Source of the DNA: Desulfobacterales bacterium
Lineage (GTDB): Bacteria > Desulfobacterota > Desulfobacteria > Desulfobacterales > JAFDHS01
Direction of reading: 5' to 3'
NCBI GenBank assembly: GCA_030589165.1
Contig: JAUUWG010000003.1
Location: 1 to 45,841 of the forward strand
DNA length: 45,841 nucleotides
In this document: positions 20,984-30,059 of the stretch, piece after piece
Layout: every line of letters starts with the position of its first letter
Position numbering within the stretch: the stretch's first letter is position 1
The notes under the pieces: generated by a model
Told to the model about the DNA's origin: nothing
Database searches by the model: none
Seen by the model: only the letters and a program-made list of their open reading frames with translations
Made by a program: the position numbers and the translations under genes

Positions 20984-21113
20984 CTAAGCCGGATAAACCG
21001 GAAAAGTGAGCTAAAGTTAATGAGTCGCTTCGCTCCGTCTTTTTTATATAAAATTGATAGAATACCTCACCTTTAGGCACTTTAGCTCACTTTAGATCAC
21101 TTCACACTTTTTT
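20984..21113 (-). repeat. Dispersed palindromic element, copy 2 (inverted relative to copy 1)
   Basis: Reverse complement AAGTGATCTAAAGTGAGCTAAAGTGCCTAAAGGTGAGGTATTCTATCAATTTTATATAAAAAAGACGGAGCGAAGCGACTCATTAACTTTAGCTCACTTTTCCGGTTTATCCGGCTTAGG aligns along copy 1. Confidence 0.9.
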
Positions 21114-21131
21114 AAATTCAGATTTTTTTGA

Positions 21132-21168
21132 CATAAAAAACACAAAATTCAGAATTAAGAGACTAAGG
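21132..21168 (+). repeat. 37-bp dispersed repeat, copy 1 (second copy at 39709-39745)
   Basis: cataaaaaacacaaaattcagaattaagagactaagg vs catagaaagcacaaatttcagaattaagatactaagg, 33/37 identical. Confidence 0.8.
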
Positions 21169-21349
21169 GACTCGGCACAAATAAATTATCCCATTTAGCA
21201 TCTCCTATTCAGGCCATCTTTATTCGATACTCAATCAAATCGTCCTCGAAATAGTACGACTATTCCTGTGGCGATTAGATTTCGGATCGAATAAATCTGA
21301 CCTGAACATGAGCACTATCTGGGACACTTTATTCGTGCCGAGTCCCTTA
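21164..21349. mobile_element. MITE-like element with ~30-bp terminal inverted repeats
   Basis: Left TAAGGGACTCGGCACAAATAAATTATCCCA, right (rev. comp.) TAAGGGACTCGGCACGAATAAAGTGTCCCA; internal nested hairpins; same-orientation relative at 45689-45841. Confidence 0.85.
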
Positions 21350-23829
21350 CAGGAATGACACCCGGATTTTTTTGATTCTTTCTTTTTTCCCTCTTCTTCT
21401 TCTTTTTCGCCAAACTTCTTCAGTCCTTCAGCCAATTCCCTTAATCTTTCATCGACCAGATAATTAATTGTCCCTTCGAGGTAGGTCCCGTCAGGCTGCT
21501 TTTCTCCGGCCTTTTTATCGGTCAGGATTTCGACACCCTCATCAATGGTTTTTACCGCATAAATATGGAACTTCCCATTTTCCACCGCTTTGACCACATC
21601 CTTACGAAGCATAAGATCTTTGACATTACTTTCCGGTATCATCACCCCTTGGCGACCGGTGAATTTGATTTTAGAGCAGCAGTCGTAGAATCCTTCTATT
21701 TTTTGATTGACACCGCCGATGGCCTGTATTTCTCCTTTCTGATTGACGGAACCGGTAACCGCTATATCCTGTCTTAAGGCAAGACCGGAAAGGCTGGAAA
21801 GCAGGGCATAGACTTCGGTTGAAGAGGCGCTGTCCCCCTCCACACCGCTGTAAGACTGCTCAAAGGCAATGCTGGCGCTCATACTCAACGGTTTATCCTG
21901 AGCATACTTCTCTCTCAGGTAGCCGCTTACAATCAGGAGCCCCTTATTATAGGTATTACCCGACAAGTCGGCTTCTCTTTCAATATTGATAATGCCAGAG
22001 CGGCCCATGGAGGTGGAAGCGGTAATACGGGAAGGCTTTCCGAATGAATAATCCCCTACCTGATAAACGGCAAGGCCGTTAACCTGGCCGACCACCTTTC
22101 CGTCAACATCGATCATCAAAGTTCCACGATCGATCATTTCCTGAATATGCTCTTCAATCATGTTGGATCGGTATACCCTGGCTTCAATGGTCTTATCCAC
22201 ATGGCTTTCCCGGACCATCGCCTCATTTTCTTGGCCGGCCCAGTAATCCGCCTCCCGGATGAGATCTGTTATGGCAGGAAAACGCGTAGCGATTTTTTCC
22301 TGACGCCCTGCCATGCGAACCGCATGTTCGACCAGTGCAGCTATGGCTGTTCTGTCAAAGGGCTTCAAATCCTCGTCATCTTTTTTCCTTTTGATAAACT
22401 CTGCAAACTGGCGGATGTTCTCTTCGTTTTTGTTCATGGAGGTATCAAAATCCGCTCTTACTTTAAAAATCTTTTTAATATCCGGGTCATAGGCCATAAG
22501 CAGAGGATACCACCGCTCATCCGAGATAATAACCACCTTAATATCCATATCAATGGGTTCCGGTTTTAAAGCCGTGGTGGTGAACAAATAAAAGGGATCG
22601 TACGTCTGAATCTCCATTTTTTTTGTTTTCAGTGATCGTTTGAGTGACGGCCATACCCCAGGTTCTGCAATGACATCAAGCAAATTCAGAACCAGATACC
22701 CCCCGTTAGCCTTAACAAAAGACCCGGCCGTAATTTTGCTGAAATCCGTCTTCCATACGCCGCTTCGATCAACAACCCTTTCTATACTGCCGAAAAGATT
22801 CCGGTATGTGGGATAGGATTCGACAATCACGGGGGCTGACTTCTGATCAGCGTTATCCACCAGAAGATTGACCTGATAAGGTTGAAAAAGATCGGCGGCA
22901 GGAGGCAAAAAGGGTATTCCAGGTACAAGTTGCTGAGCCTGGGGCATGAAAATCTGTAAATTCTCAGTCATATCCTCAAGCATGTCATTAAAATACGTAT
23001 CAATCTCTTTAATTTTATATTTATCCCTTATGGGCACAACCAGTTGCGTTGCCGCTTTCATAAACATGAAGCGATCCATTTCCTCAATATTTTCCTGAAT
23101 CTCCTTTTGCAGATCTCTGAGTTCAAGGAAAATTTTGTCTATCTGATCTCTGAGTTTTTCCTGCTTTTTTTTCAACTCCTCAAACTCTTCCTTTGGGAAC
23201 CTTCCCCTTTCCTCCATATCTTCAACCTGATCGATATGCATGGGTTTTTCATCAACCAAAGGCATGAGTTCAGGCCGCTTAACCTGTCCTACCTGTATAT
23301 CCACAAGAGCAAACCCCTGCTCTCGGACTTCCTTGTCAAGCTCCTTGAAAAAATTTTTAGCCTTTTTCTCATATTCTTCTGCAATCTCTTTTTTTCGGCT
23401 CAGATAATCCTGACCGGTAAAAAGTTGCGGGATTTGCTTTTTAAGGGCTTCTATAAAATTATGAATTTCCTTTTTGAATTTCTGCCCTGTTCCTGCCTTG
23501 AGCCGGAGGAGGATGGGTGCCTCAGGATTCTTGAAGTTATTCACATAACAAAGGTCGTCCGGTACCATACCCTTTTTCCGGGATATCTCATCGAGTAATT
23601 TTCGAACTGTGGACATTTTCCCCGTACCCAAGGCCCCTGTTACGAAAACATTGTATCCCTCTTTATTAATATCCATGCCAAAGCGGAAGGCCTCTACGCC
23701 TCTTTTCTGGCCGATAATCTTTTCCAGCGGTTTAACGTCTTCAGTACTTTCAAACGGCAGGGTGACCGGATCAAGGCGCCATCTGAGTTTATCAACGCTC
23801 ACTGTTTTATCTGATTTATTCTCGGGCAT
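21235..23829 (-). CDS. Lon-family (AAA_32/LonB-like) ATP-dependent protease; last 37 codons lie inside the MITE-like element
   Basis: Walker A FVTGALGTGKMST; SYSGVEGDSASSTEVYALLSSLSGLALRQDIAVTGSVNQKGEIQAIGGVNQKIEGFYD; C-terminal KGLGTNKVSQIVLMFRSDLFDPKSNRHRNSRTISRTI encoded within 21235-21348. Confidence 0.93.
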   Translation of the reverse strand: MPENKSDKTVSVDKLRWRLDPVTLPFESTEDVKPLEKIIGQKRGVEAFRFGMDINKEGYNVFVTGALGTGKMSTVRKLLDEISRKKGMVPDDLCYVNNFKNPEAPILLRLKAGTGQKFKKEIHNFIEALKKQIPQLFTGQDYLSRKKEIAEEYEKKAKNFFKELDKEVREQGFALVDIQVGQVKRPELMPLVDEKPMHIDQVEDMEERGRFPKEEFEELKKKQEKLRDQIDKIFLELRDLQKEIQENIEEMDRFMFMKAATQLVVPIRDKYKIKEIDTYFNDMLEDMTENLQIFMPQAQQLVPGIPFLPPAADLFQPYQVNLLVDNADQKSAPVIVESYPTYRNLFGSIERVVDRSGVWKTDFSKITAGSFVKANGGYLVLNLLDVIAEPGVWPSLKRSLKTKKMEIQTYDPFYLFTTTALKPEPIDMDIKVVIISDERWYPLLMAYDPDIKKIFKVRADFDTSMNKNEENIRQFAEFIKRKKDDEDLKPFDRTAIAALVEHAVRMAGRQEKIATRFPAITDLIREADYWAGQENEAMVRESHVDKTIEARVYRSNMIEEHIQEMIDRGTLMIDVDGKVVGQVNGLAVYQVGDYSFGKPSRITASTSMGRSGIINIEREADLSGNTYNKGLLIVSGYLREKYAQDKPLSMSASIAFEQSYSGVEGDSASSTEVYALLSSLSGLALRQDIAVTGSVNQKGEIQAIGGVNQKIEGFYDCCSKIKFTGRQGVMIPESNVKDLMLRKDVVKAVENGKFHIYAVKTIDEGVEILTDKKAGEKQPDGTYLEGTINYLVDERLRELAEGLKKFGEKEEEEGKKKESKKSGCHSCKGLGTNKVSQIVLMFRSDLFDPKSNRHRNSRTISRTI

Positions 23830-23991
23830 TTATGGACTCCTCATTTTTAGTTATTTTAGATAGCTTTAAAGTCTTTCAGGATAGCTTGGAAATTCAGATG
23901 AAATAAATTTTGATCTAAAGACAGGATAATAAGTCTTCCAAGGGCCAAAAAGGGCTTCTGAAATAATGTATCTGAGGCAATTGATAATAAA

Positions 23992-24429
23992 TTACTCTAC
24001 TCTGATTTTAACTTCCCGGACTCTTTCCGGTTTGTATTTAGGAATAAATATTTTTAATATGCCGTTTGTATAGGTTGCCTCAACATTGTCGAGCATTACC
24101 CGACAAGGGAGTGGAATGGTCCGGAAAAAAGACTCTTGTCTTACCTCAATTTTTCCACCTTTCTTAACGACTTCTTGTTTCATCTCCCCTTTAATGGTCA
24201 GGACACCATCGTTGATCGAGATGTCCAAATTCTCCGGATTAAAACCAGGTATCTCAGCATTGACAACCAAATGGTCCTTTGTTTGTAATAAATTTATAAA
24301 GGGAACCTTACTGACGACCCTTGGCAAAAGAGGCATATCAAAATCATTGCAAAACCTGTACATGAGGCGGTCCATATCTCTTTTCAATTTCCTCATTTCC
24401 TGATCTATCCATATGGTCAGCTCGGGCAT
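23992..24429 (-). CDS. Hsp20/alpha-crystallin family small heat-shock protein
   Basis: NLLQTKDHLVVNAEIPGFNPENLDISINDGVLTIKGEMKQE...FFRTIPLPCRVMLDNVEATYTNGILKIFIPK. Confidence 0.95.
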   Translation of the reverse strand: MPELTIWIDQEMRKLKRDMDRLMYRFCNDFDMPLLPRVVSKVPFINLLQTKDHLVVNAEIPGFNPENLDISINDGVLTIKGEMKQEVVKKGGKIEVRQESFFRTIPLPCRVMLDNVEATYTNGILKIFIPKYKPERVREVKIRVE

Positions 24430-24789
24430 GGTTAAACCTCCTTTCTATTTTCCGGATGGTTTATTTATGATTATAAAAATTTTAAGATACTATTTCGGCT
24501 CGTTCTGTGAAACATTAATTATGGCAGAACATATTACGAATAAAATACGCAAAAAAAATTATATCACAGTCAGTACGGTAAAAACACAAAAAATAATTTT
24601 CCGGAATGGACATTTTAAAAACTCATCAAAGGTTATGGAATAAAGTACACAGTTTTATGTAATTATGATGTAATTTTCATAACCATAAATCCGGATTTCT
24701 ATGACTCGCCATAAAACCCGCCTGCCAATATTTTTATAACAATTTGATATTTAAACATAAAATTACTCGACTAAATATCTGCAGGTTAC

Positions 24790-24805
24790 TGGCACCTAAA
24801 TTGCA
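24790..24805 (+). promoter_or_regulatory. Putative sigma-54 (-24/-12) promoter upstream of cooS
   Basis: cTGGCACC-TAAA-TTGCA vs consensus TGGCACG-N4-TTGC(A/T); one mismatch, correct GG/GC spacing. Confidence 0.65.
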
Positions 24806-24891
24806 ATGATTTACTATACTCCAAATTTTACGTTTTTATTTGGCAAACCGGTTTAAGATTTAATAATGCCTTTTGACTCAAATTTAACATC

Positions 24892-24921
24892 GGGTTTAAC
24901 CTCCATGGGTTTAACCTCCAT
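24892..24921 (+). repeat. Two perfect tandem copies of a 15-mer in the cooS leader
   Basis: GGGTTTAACCTCCAT x2 (24892-24906, 24907-24921). Confidence 0.9.
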
Positions 24922-24997
24922 GGGGAAAAATTCCAAATTCGGTTTTTAAATTCCATGAAGGAAAAAACTAAATTCCAAGAAGGAAGGAGGATTAGAC

Positions 24998-26962
24998 ATG
25001 GCGGAAAAGATAACAGGGCCGGAAATCAAACCACTCGATATGGAAAAGACGACCACTTGTGAAGCCACAGCCCAGATGCTCACAAAAGCGGAAAAAGACG
25101 GCGTGGAAACTGCTTTTCATCGGGCAGCCGCAATGAAGGCCTGTCCCATCGGTGCGGATTCGGCATGCTGCAAACACTGTTCCATGGGACCCTGCCGCTT
25201 GGTTTCCAAGGATCCCTATTCCAAGGTGGGCGTGTGCGGAGCCACGATCGACACCATTATGGCCCGAAACTTTGCCCGTATGGTAGCAAGCGGTGCTGCA
25301 GCCCATACCGACCATGGTATGAGCATGCTGGATGTATTCAGAGAAGTGGTCAAGGGCGACCTTAAAGATTATCAAATCAAGGATACCAAAAAGCTAAAAG
25401 AGGTTGCCGCATCTATCGGCATCGAAGTGGAAGACCGGAAAGTCGATGAAATCGCCACAGACCTTTACGAGGAGCTGGAACGGACCTACACCCAGGTCGA
25501 AGGCGAAATCCCCTTTGCCCAAAGGGTGCCTGAAAAGACCTTGGAAACCTGGAGAAAGAACGGTATCGTTCCGCGCGGTGCCATGCGGGAAATCATGGAA
25601 CTTATGCATCGAACCCACATGGGTGTGGACCAACACTATGAAAATATCACCAAGCAGTGCAGCCGTACAGCGTTGGCTGATGGATGGGGTGGATCCATGG
25701 TGGCCACGGAAATCTCGGATATTCTCTTTGGCACACCTACCCCTGTGGCTGCCGAAGTCAATATGGGATGTCTGAAAGAAAACGAAGGCAACATCATTAT
25801 CCACGGCCATGAACCCAACCTCTTTGAGTCCATGTTGGCTTCGGTCAATAATCCTGACAAGATCCAGGCGGCCAAAGATGCCGGTGCGGAAGGAATCAAT
25901 CTGGTCGGCATGTGTTGTTCCGGGGCTGAGATGCTTTCCCGGCACGGAATCCCCCATGCGGGTAACTTCATGTCCACGGAAGCGATTCTGGTCACCGGCG
26001 CTGTAGACGCCATGGGTGTGGATGTTCAGTGCATCAAGCAGGGTCTGGCCAAGGTGGCTGAGTGCTACGGAACCCATCTTTTTACCACCAACCCCAGGTG
26101 TAAGATTGAAGGGGCTGAACATATTGAACTGGACGAGCATCATCCCAGTCAATGTACGGATGCAATCGTTGATAAGGCCATTACGCGATTCAAAAACCGG
26201 ACACGGCCCGTGGAGATTCCCAATATCAGCAACATGGGTATTCACGGTTTCTCTGCCGAATCCATCAAGTACATGCTGGGTGGGACCTTCAGGGGCTCTT
26301 ATGTCCCCCTGAATGACAATATCATTAACGGCAGAATCCGGGGGGTGGCCGGCGTCGTGGGGTGCACAAACCCGAGGGTCAAACATGACTATGTTCATGT
26401 AGAGATGGTCAAGGAATTGATTAAGCACGACGTCCTCGTGGTCCAGACCGGATGTTCCCAGATAGCCCTTGCCAAAGCAGGGCTTTATAGACCTGAAGCC
26501 GCCTATCTGGCAGGTCACGGCTTGAGAGAGGTCTGCGAGACGGTCGGTATGCCGCCGGTTCTGGGTTTGGGATCATGTGTAGATAACAGCCGCATCCTCA
26601 TTGCATGCTCTGAAATGGTTAAAACGGGCGGACTTGGCGACAGCATCGCTGATTTGCCGGTTGCAGGAGCGGCTCCTGAGTGGATGAGCGAAAAGGCGAT
26701 CTCCATTGGTCATTATTTCGTCGCATCCGGCGTTTATACCGTATTCGGAGTTACGTTCCCCATTATCGAAAATACCAAATTCAAAAAACTTCTTTTTGAC
26801 GGTCTGGAAGATGATGGACTCGGGAAATGGGGCTTTGCCAGAGATCCCTATGAAATGGCACATCTGATGATCGACCATATCGACAAGAAACGTAAGGCCT
26901 TGGGCATCGACAAGGCCAGGGAAAGAGTTCTTATGGATATGGAAGCTCGCATGGCCCTCTAA
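24998..26962 (+). CDS. cooS: Anaerobic Ni-Fe carbon monoxide dehydrogenase catalytic subunit
   Basis: 654 aa; MKACPIGADSACCKHCSMGPCRL cluster motif, HGHEPNLFESM, GMCCSGAEML, VQTGCSQIALAKAG, LGLGSCVDNSRI; strong RBS AGGAAGGAGG. Confidence 0.96.
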   Translation: MAEKITGPEIKPLDMEKTTTCEATAQMLTKAEKDGVETAFHRAAAMKACPIGADSACCKHCSMGPCRLVSKDPYSKVGVCGATIDTIMARNFARMVASGAAAHTDHGMSMLDVFREVVKGDLKDYQIKDTKKLKEVAASIGIEVEDRKVDEIATDLYEELERTYTQVEGEIPFAQRVPEKTLETWRKNGIVPRGAMREIMELMHRTHMGVDQHYENITKQCSRTALADGWGGSMVATEISDILFGTPTPVAAEVNMGCLKENEGNIIIHGHEPNLFESMLASVNNPDKIQAAKDAGAEGINLVGMCCSGAEMLSRHGIPHAGNFMSTEAILVTGAVDAMGVDVQCIKQGLAKVAECYGTHLFTTNPRCKIEGAEHIELDEHHPSQCTDAIVDKAITRFKNRTRPVEIPNISNMGIHGFSAESIKYMLGGTFRGSYVPLNDNIINGRIRGVAGVVGCTNPRVKHDYVHVEMVKELIKHDVLVVQTGCSQIALAKAGLYRPEAAYLAGHGLREVCETVGMPPVLGLGSCVDNSRILIACSEMVKTGGLGDSIADLPVAGAAPEWMSEKAISIGHYFVASGVYTVFGVTFPIIENTKFKKLLFDGLEDDGLGKWGFARDPYEMAHLMIDHIDKKRKALGIDKARERVLMDMEARMAL

Positions 26963-27017
26963 GGCTGAAACTCGATCATCGAGGGGCTTGGTCATAATTT
27001 CGGCCATATAATAATTA

Positions 27018-27116
27018 GTAGGTTGGGTTGAGCTTTCGCTGTTAATGTTGGGTTTCGCACCTCAACCCAACCTACATTTGATAATCGGCTCGAATATCCG
27101 GGTGCGAAACCCAACA
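27018..27116. repeat. Interleaved inverted repeats A-B-A'-B' in the convergent cooS/AOR intergenic region
   Basis: A GTAGGTTGGGTTGAG (27018-27032) / A' CTCAACCCAACCTAC (27061-27075); B TGTTGGGTTTCGCACC (27046-27061) / B' GGTGCGAAACCCAACA (27101-27116); both perfect. Confidence 0.9.
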
Positions 27117-27178
27117 ATAGCCGAAAATATGATTATCCCCTCATCGAGTAAAAGATTCGGAAGGGGACTTCCAGGGGC

Positions 27179-29122
27179 CTAAGACTCACACTCAGCCGAA
27201 TTATTTATTTTTTTAAGATACCTTGTTCTGTATTTTTCCAATTCATCAGCCACCTGCGGCAAGTCATATTCCTTTAATATTTCAGCCTTGGGAAACCCTG
27301 TTTCATTATCCCATCCACGTACCTGGTAATAGAGCGGAATAAGCTCATCTTCAGGGAAGAGGACACCTTTGTTGGGTCCATCGGGCATCGGTTCTTCTGT
27401 AAAACGACGGGGACTTTTGTCCTCTAATCGCCCCACCAATAAACGGTTCCAGTAAGCTCTTTCCAGATGAACGATGCGTCCACCTATTTTCAACAATTCA
27501 TCTGCCGAAAAGTCTATTCCGGTAGCCGATGAAACCATCTTAGCCATATCCTCGGGAAGGACGGCAAAGGACCATGAATGGGTAAATGAACACTGAGTAA
27601 GGCAATCGCCCACTGCTTTAACGTCCTCTGAGTACTTTTCCATTTCCGGTTTCTTTACTTTTGAGAGACGATCTTCAGCCTCACTGGTTCCTAAAATCTT
27701 TTTCACCAGACCGGGGTAAAAGCCACCGGTCAACTCCAGACAGGGCAACCCCTGGAGGTGATCACCGCCGCGCCTCCCCGTAGCAAAGCCTATACCAAAG
27801 GCAAATCCCAGCCCCCGGGGATCGTCCTGGGACATATCATGCCCCTTGATTGTCATTGTATAATACTGCCCACGATTAAAATGCTTTGCTGCATAATGAG
27901 CCCCTTCAGCCAAAACATCTCCAAAACCCCGGCGTGAAGCAATCATTTTTATTAATTTATCAATCAACTCCTGATCACCCCATTTCAGAACCAGGCCGTC
28001 TGTATCTTCTTGGGTCAACAGACCCTTTTCGTAACACTCCATGGCCCAGGCAATGGCGGCACCGCAGGAACATGAATCCATCCCCAATTCATTTACCAGT
28101 TTATTGTTGTGAATAATCGATGCCGGATCCAACAGACCGATCCGGGGACCGATACCGGCCAGAGTTTCGTATTCCGGTCCTCCTGTAATTTCTCCGGCAT
28201 ATTTCCCCTTGGAAATTTTGCTGAACCTTCCGCAGGATATCGAACAAGCAAAACACCCCTCCCGGTGTGCCAAAAAATTATCCCGGTGGTTCTCACCGCT
28301 AAGCAATCTTCCATCCGGGTGATGTCCCTTTTGAAAATTTCTCCAGCACAACCATCCCTGCTCATAGTTTGCCGGCATGGTCAGAAGCAAGGTACCTTGG
28401 TCATACAACATCTGAGCCATCAGGTCCTGCTTGAGTTTTTCCCTTGCCTGAGCACAGATTTTAAAAAATTCCTTCGGTCGTGCTATTTCTACGGGAGTTG
28501 TACCCCGAAGTGCTACCGCTTTAAGATTTTTGGAGCCCATAACAGCCCCCATGCCGCACCGGCCTGCAGCGCGGTAAACATCGCTCATCATACAGGCATA
28601 GCGAACCCTGTTTTCACCAGCAGGACCGATAATGGCTATATGTATGTCATAATTATTCAATTCTTCTTTAATCATGGCATCAGTCTGAGGTATATTTTTA
28701 CCCCAGAGATGCTCGGCATCCCGGATCTCTACCTGATCATTATGAATGTAAAGATATACCGGGCTTTCAGCTTTACCTTGTATAATTAGTTGGTCATGTC
28801 CTGTATATTTCAGTTCCGCACCCCAGTGGCCACCCATATTTGAATCCCCAAAACCCGGAGGATCCTGAATAGGAGATTTTGTCGTAACCGTACACCTCCC
28901 ACTGGAAGGAGCAAAAGTTCCCGTGAGTGGACCGACACCGAAAACAAGGCGATTTTCAGGTGAAAATGGTTCTACCTCCGGTCCCACTTCCCGATATAAA
29001 AGCTCCGAGTTCAGTCCCCGTCCGCCTAACCATTTTTTTAAATGCCCGACGGGAATTTCTTCAACTGTTACCTTTTTGCTGCTTAAATCTACACGCAGCC
29101 TTTTTCCTCTATAACCGTACAT
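27179..29122 (-). CDS. Tungsten-dependent aldehyde:ferredoxin oxidoreductase family protein
   Basis: 647 aa; GGRGLNSELLYREV, GRCGMGAVMGSKNLKAVALRG, CFACSISCGRF...DSCSCG Fe-S ligands. Confidence 0.95.
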   Translation of the reverse strand: MYGYRGKRLRVDLSSKKVTVEEIPVGHLKKWLGGRGLNSELLYREVGPEVEPFSPENRLVFGVGPLTGTFAPSSGRCTVTTKSPIQDPPGFGDSNMGGHWGAELKYTGHDQLIIQGKAESPVYLYIHNDQVEIRDAEHLWGKNIPQTDAMIKEELNNYDIHIAIIGPAGENRVRYACMMSDVYRAAGRCGMGAVMGSKNLKAVALRGTTPVEIARPKEFFKICAQAREKLKQDLMAQMLYDQGTLLLTMPANYEQGWLCWRNFQKGHHPDGRLLSGENHRDNFLAHREGCFACSISCGRFSKISKGKYAGEITGGPEYETLAGIGPRIGLLDPASIIHNNKLVNELGMDSCSCGAAIAWAMECYEKGLLTQEDTDGLVLKWGDQELIDKLIKMIASRRGFGDVLAEGAHYAAKHFNRGQYYTMTIKGHDMSQDDPRGLGFAFGIGFATGRRGGDHLQGLPCLELTGGFYPGLVKKILGTSEAEDRLSKVKKPEMEKYSEDVKAVGDCLTQCSFTHSWSFAVLPEDMAKMVSSATGIDFSADELLKIGGRIVHLERAYWNRLLVGRLEDKSPRRFTEEPMPDGPNKGVLFPEDELIPLYYQVRGWDNETGFPKAEILKEYDLPQVADELEKYRTRYLKKINNSAECES

Positions 29123-29127
29123 AATAA

Positions 29128-29616
29128 TTATCCCTCCATCACGGTGAATTTCATGTTCAGCTCCCGACGTTTGGACATCATATATTCATCAGCAAAAACA
29201 TATGTCAGTGCCCCGGAAGGACAGTATTTTACGCAGACAGGATCCCCGCCGCATAAATGGCACTTAAAGGCCGCCTCTTTTTCAGGGTGAAAATTAATCT
29301 GCCCAAAAGGACAGGATTGGAGGCATTTGTGACATCCAATGCAATCCGTTTCATTGATAATCACAGCTCCTGTAACTTTGTCATGGACAATAGCACCGGC
29401 TGGACAGGCCGACATACATTGAGGCTTGCTGCAATGGGAACACACCGTGGGAAAATTCATGCCCTTTGCTTCAAACTTAATTATCCTTATTCCTGAGAGT
29501 ACCGGACTGCATTTCTGCTCATTGTATAACGAGCAGGCCATTTCACAGGTCCTGCATCCTGTGCACTTTGACGGGTCAACCATCAAAACCTTTTGAGCCA
29601 CGTTTTTTACCTCCAT
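29128..29616 (-). CDS. 4Fe-4S ferredoxin-type electron-transfer subunit (HycB-like) paired with AOR
   Basis: CTGCRTCEMACS, CSHCSKPQCMSACPAGAI, CIGCHKCLQSCPFG, CHLCGGDPVCVKYCPSGAL; 5 nt upstream of AOR, same strand. Confidence 0.93.
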   Translation of the reverse strand: MEVKNVAQKVLMVDPSKCTGCRTCEMACSLYNEQKCSPVLSGIRIIKFEAKGMNFPTVCSHCSKPQCMSACPAGAIVHDKVTGAVIINETDCIGCHKCLQSCPFGQINFHPEKEAAFKCHLCGGDPVCVKYCPSGALTYVFADEYMMSKRRELNMKFTVMEG

Positions 29617-30059
29617 CTATAAGTACCCGATCATATATTTTTTAACACTTTTAAAGAGTCTATGCTCTTTTTATTTTGAGGCTTACATCGAAGAAAAGTT
29701 AAAACCTTTTGTACGGGTACTTACGAAAATATTTAATTTTCATTTTTGTAACCGCTTGTTAATATATCGATTATTTTTCCCCCAAAAACAATTACGATTT
29801 TAATGTCAAGATCAGCAAAAAAAGAAAGAAAGATACATGTATCCCGAATTGAGCCATTACCTTTATAAAAATGAATCGCCTGCTTCAAGTTAAATTTGAG
29901 TACAATGATAAAAAATCAGTACACTGCGCGATCTTCTTGAATACAGCTATTGACAATAACACTTATGTATGACATCGACCGTAAAACTAAAACCCAATAA
30001 ACAAAAATCATTATAGGAAAACCTTTTTGGTTATAGCTTGTCCAGATTAGGAGATTAAG

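Noticed and set aside
22147-23863. Plus-strand ORFs (22147-22569, 23044-23598, 23609-23863)
   Set aside because: Antisense to the Lon-family protease; compositionally shadow-like.
25394-26518. 374-aa minus-strand ORF and several overlapping ORFs opposite or within cooS
   Set aside because: Shadow ORFs of a strongly conserved GC-richer coding region; no recognisable domain, and cooS on the plus strand is unambiguous.
28109-28789. 226-aa plus-strand ORF
   Set aside because: Antisense shadow of the AOR gene.
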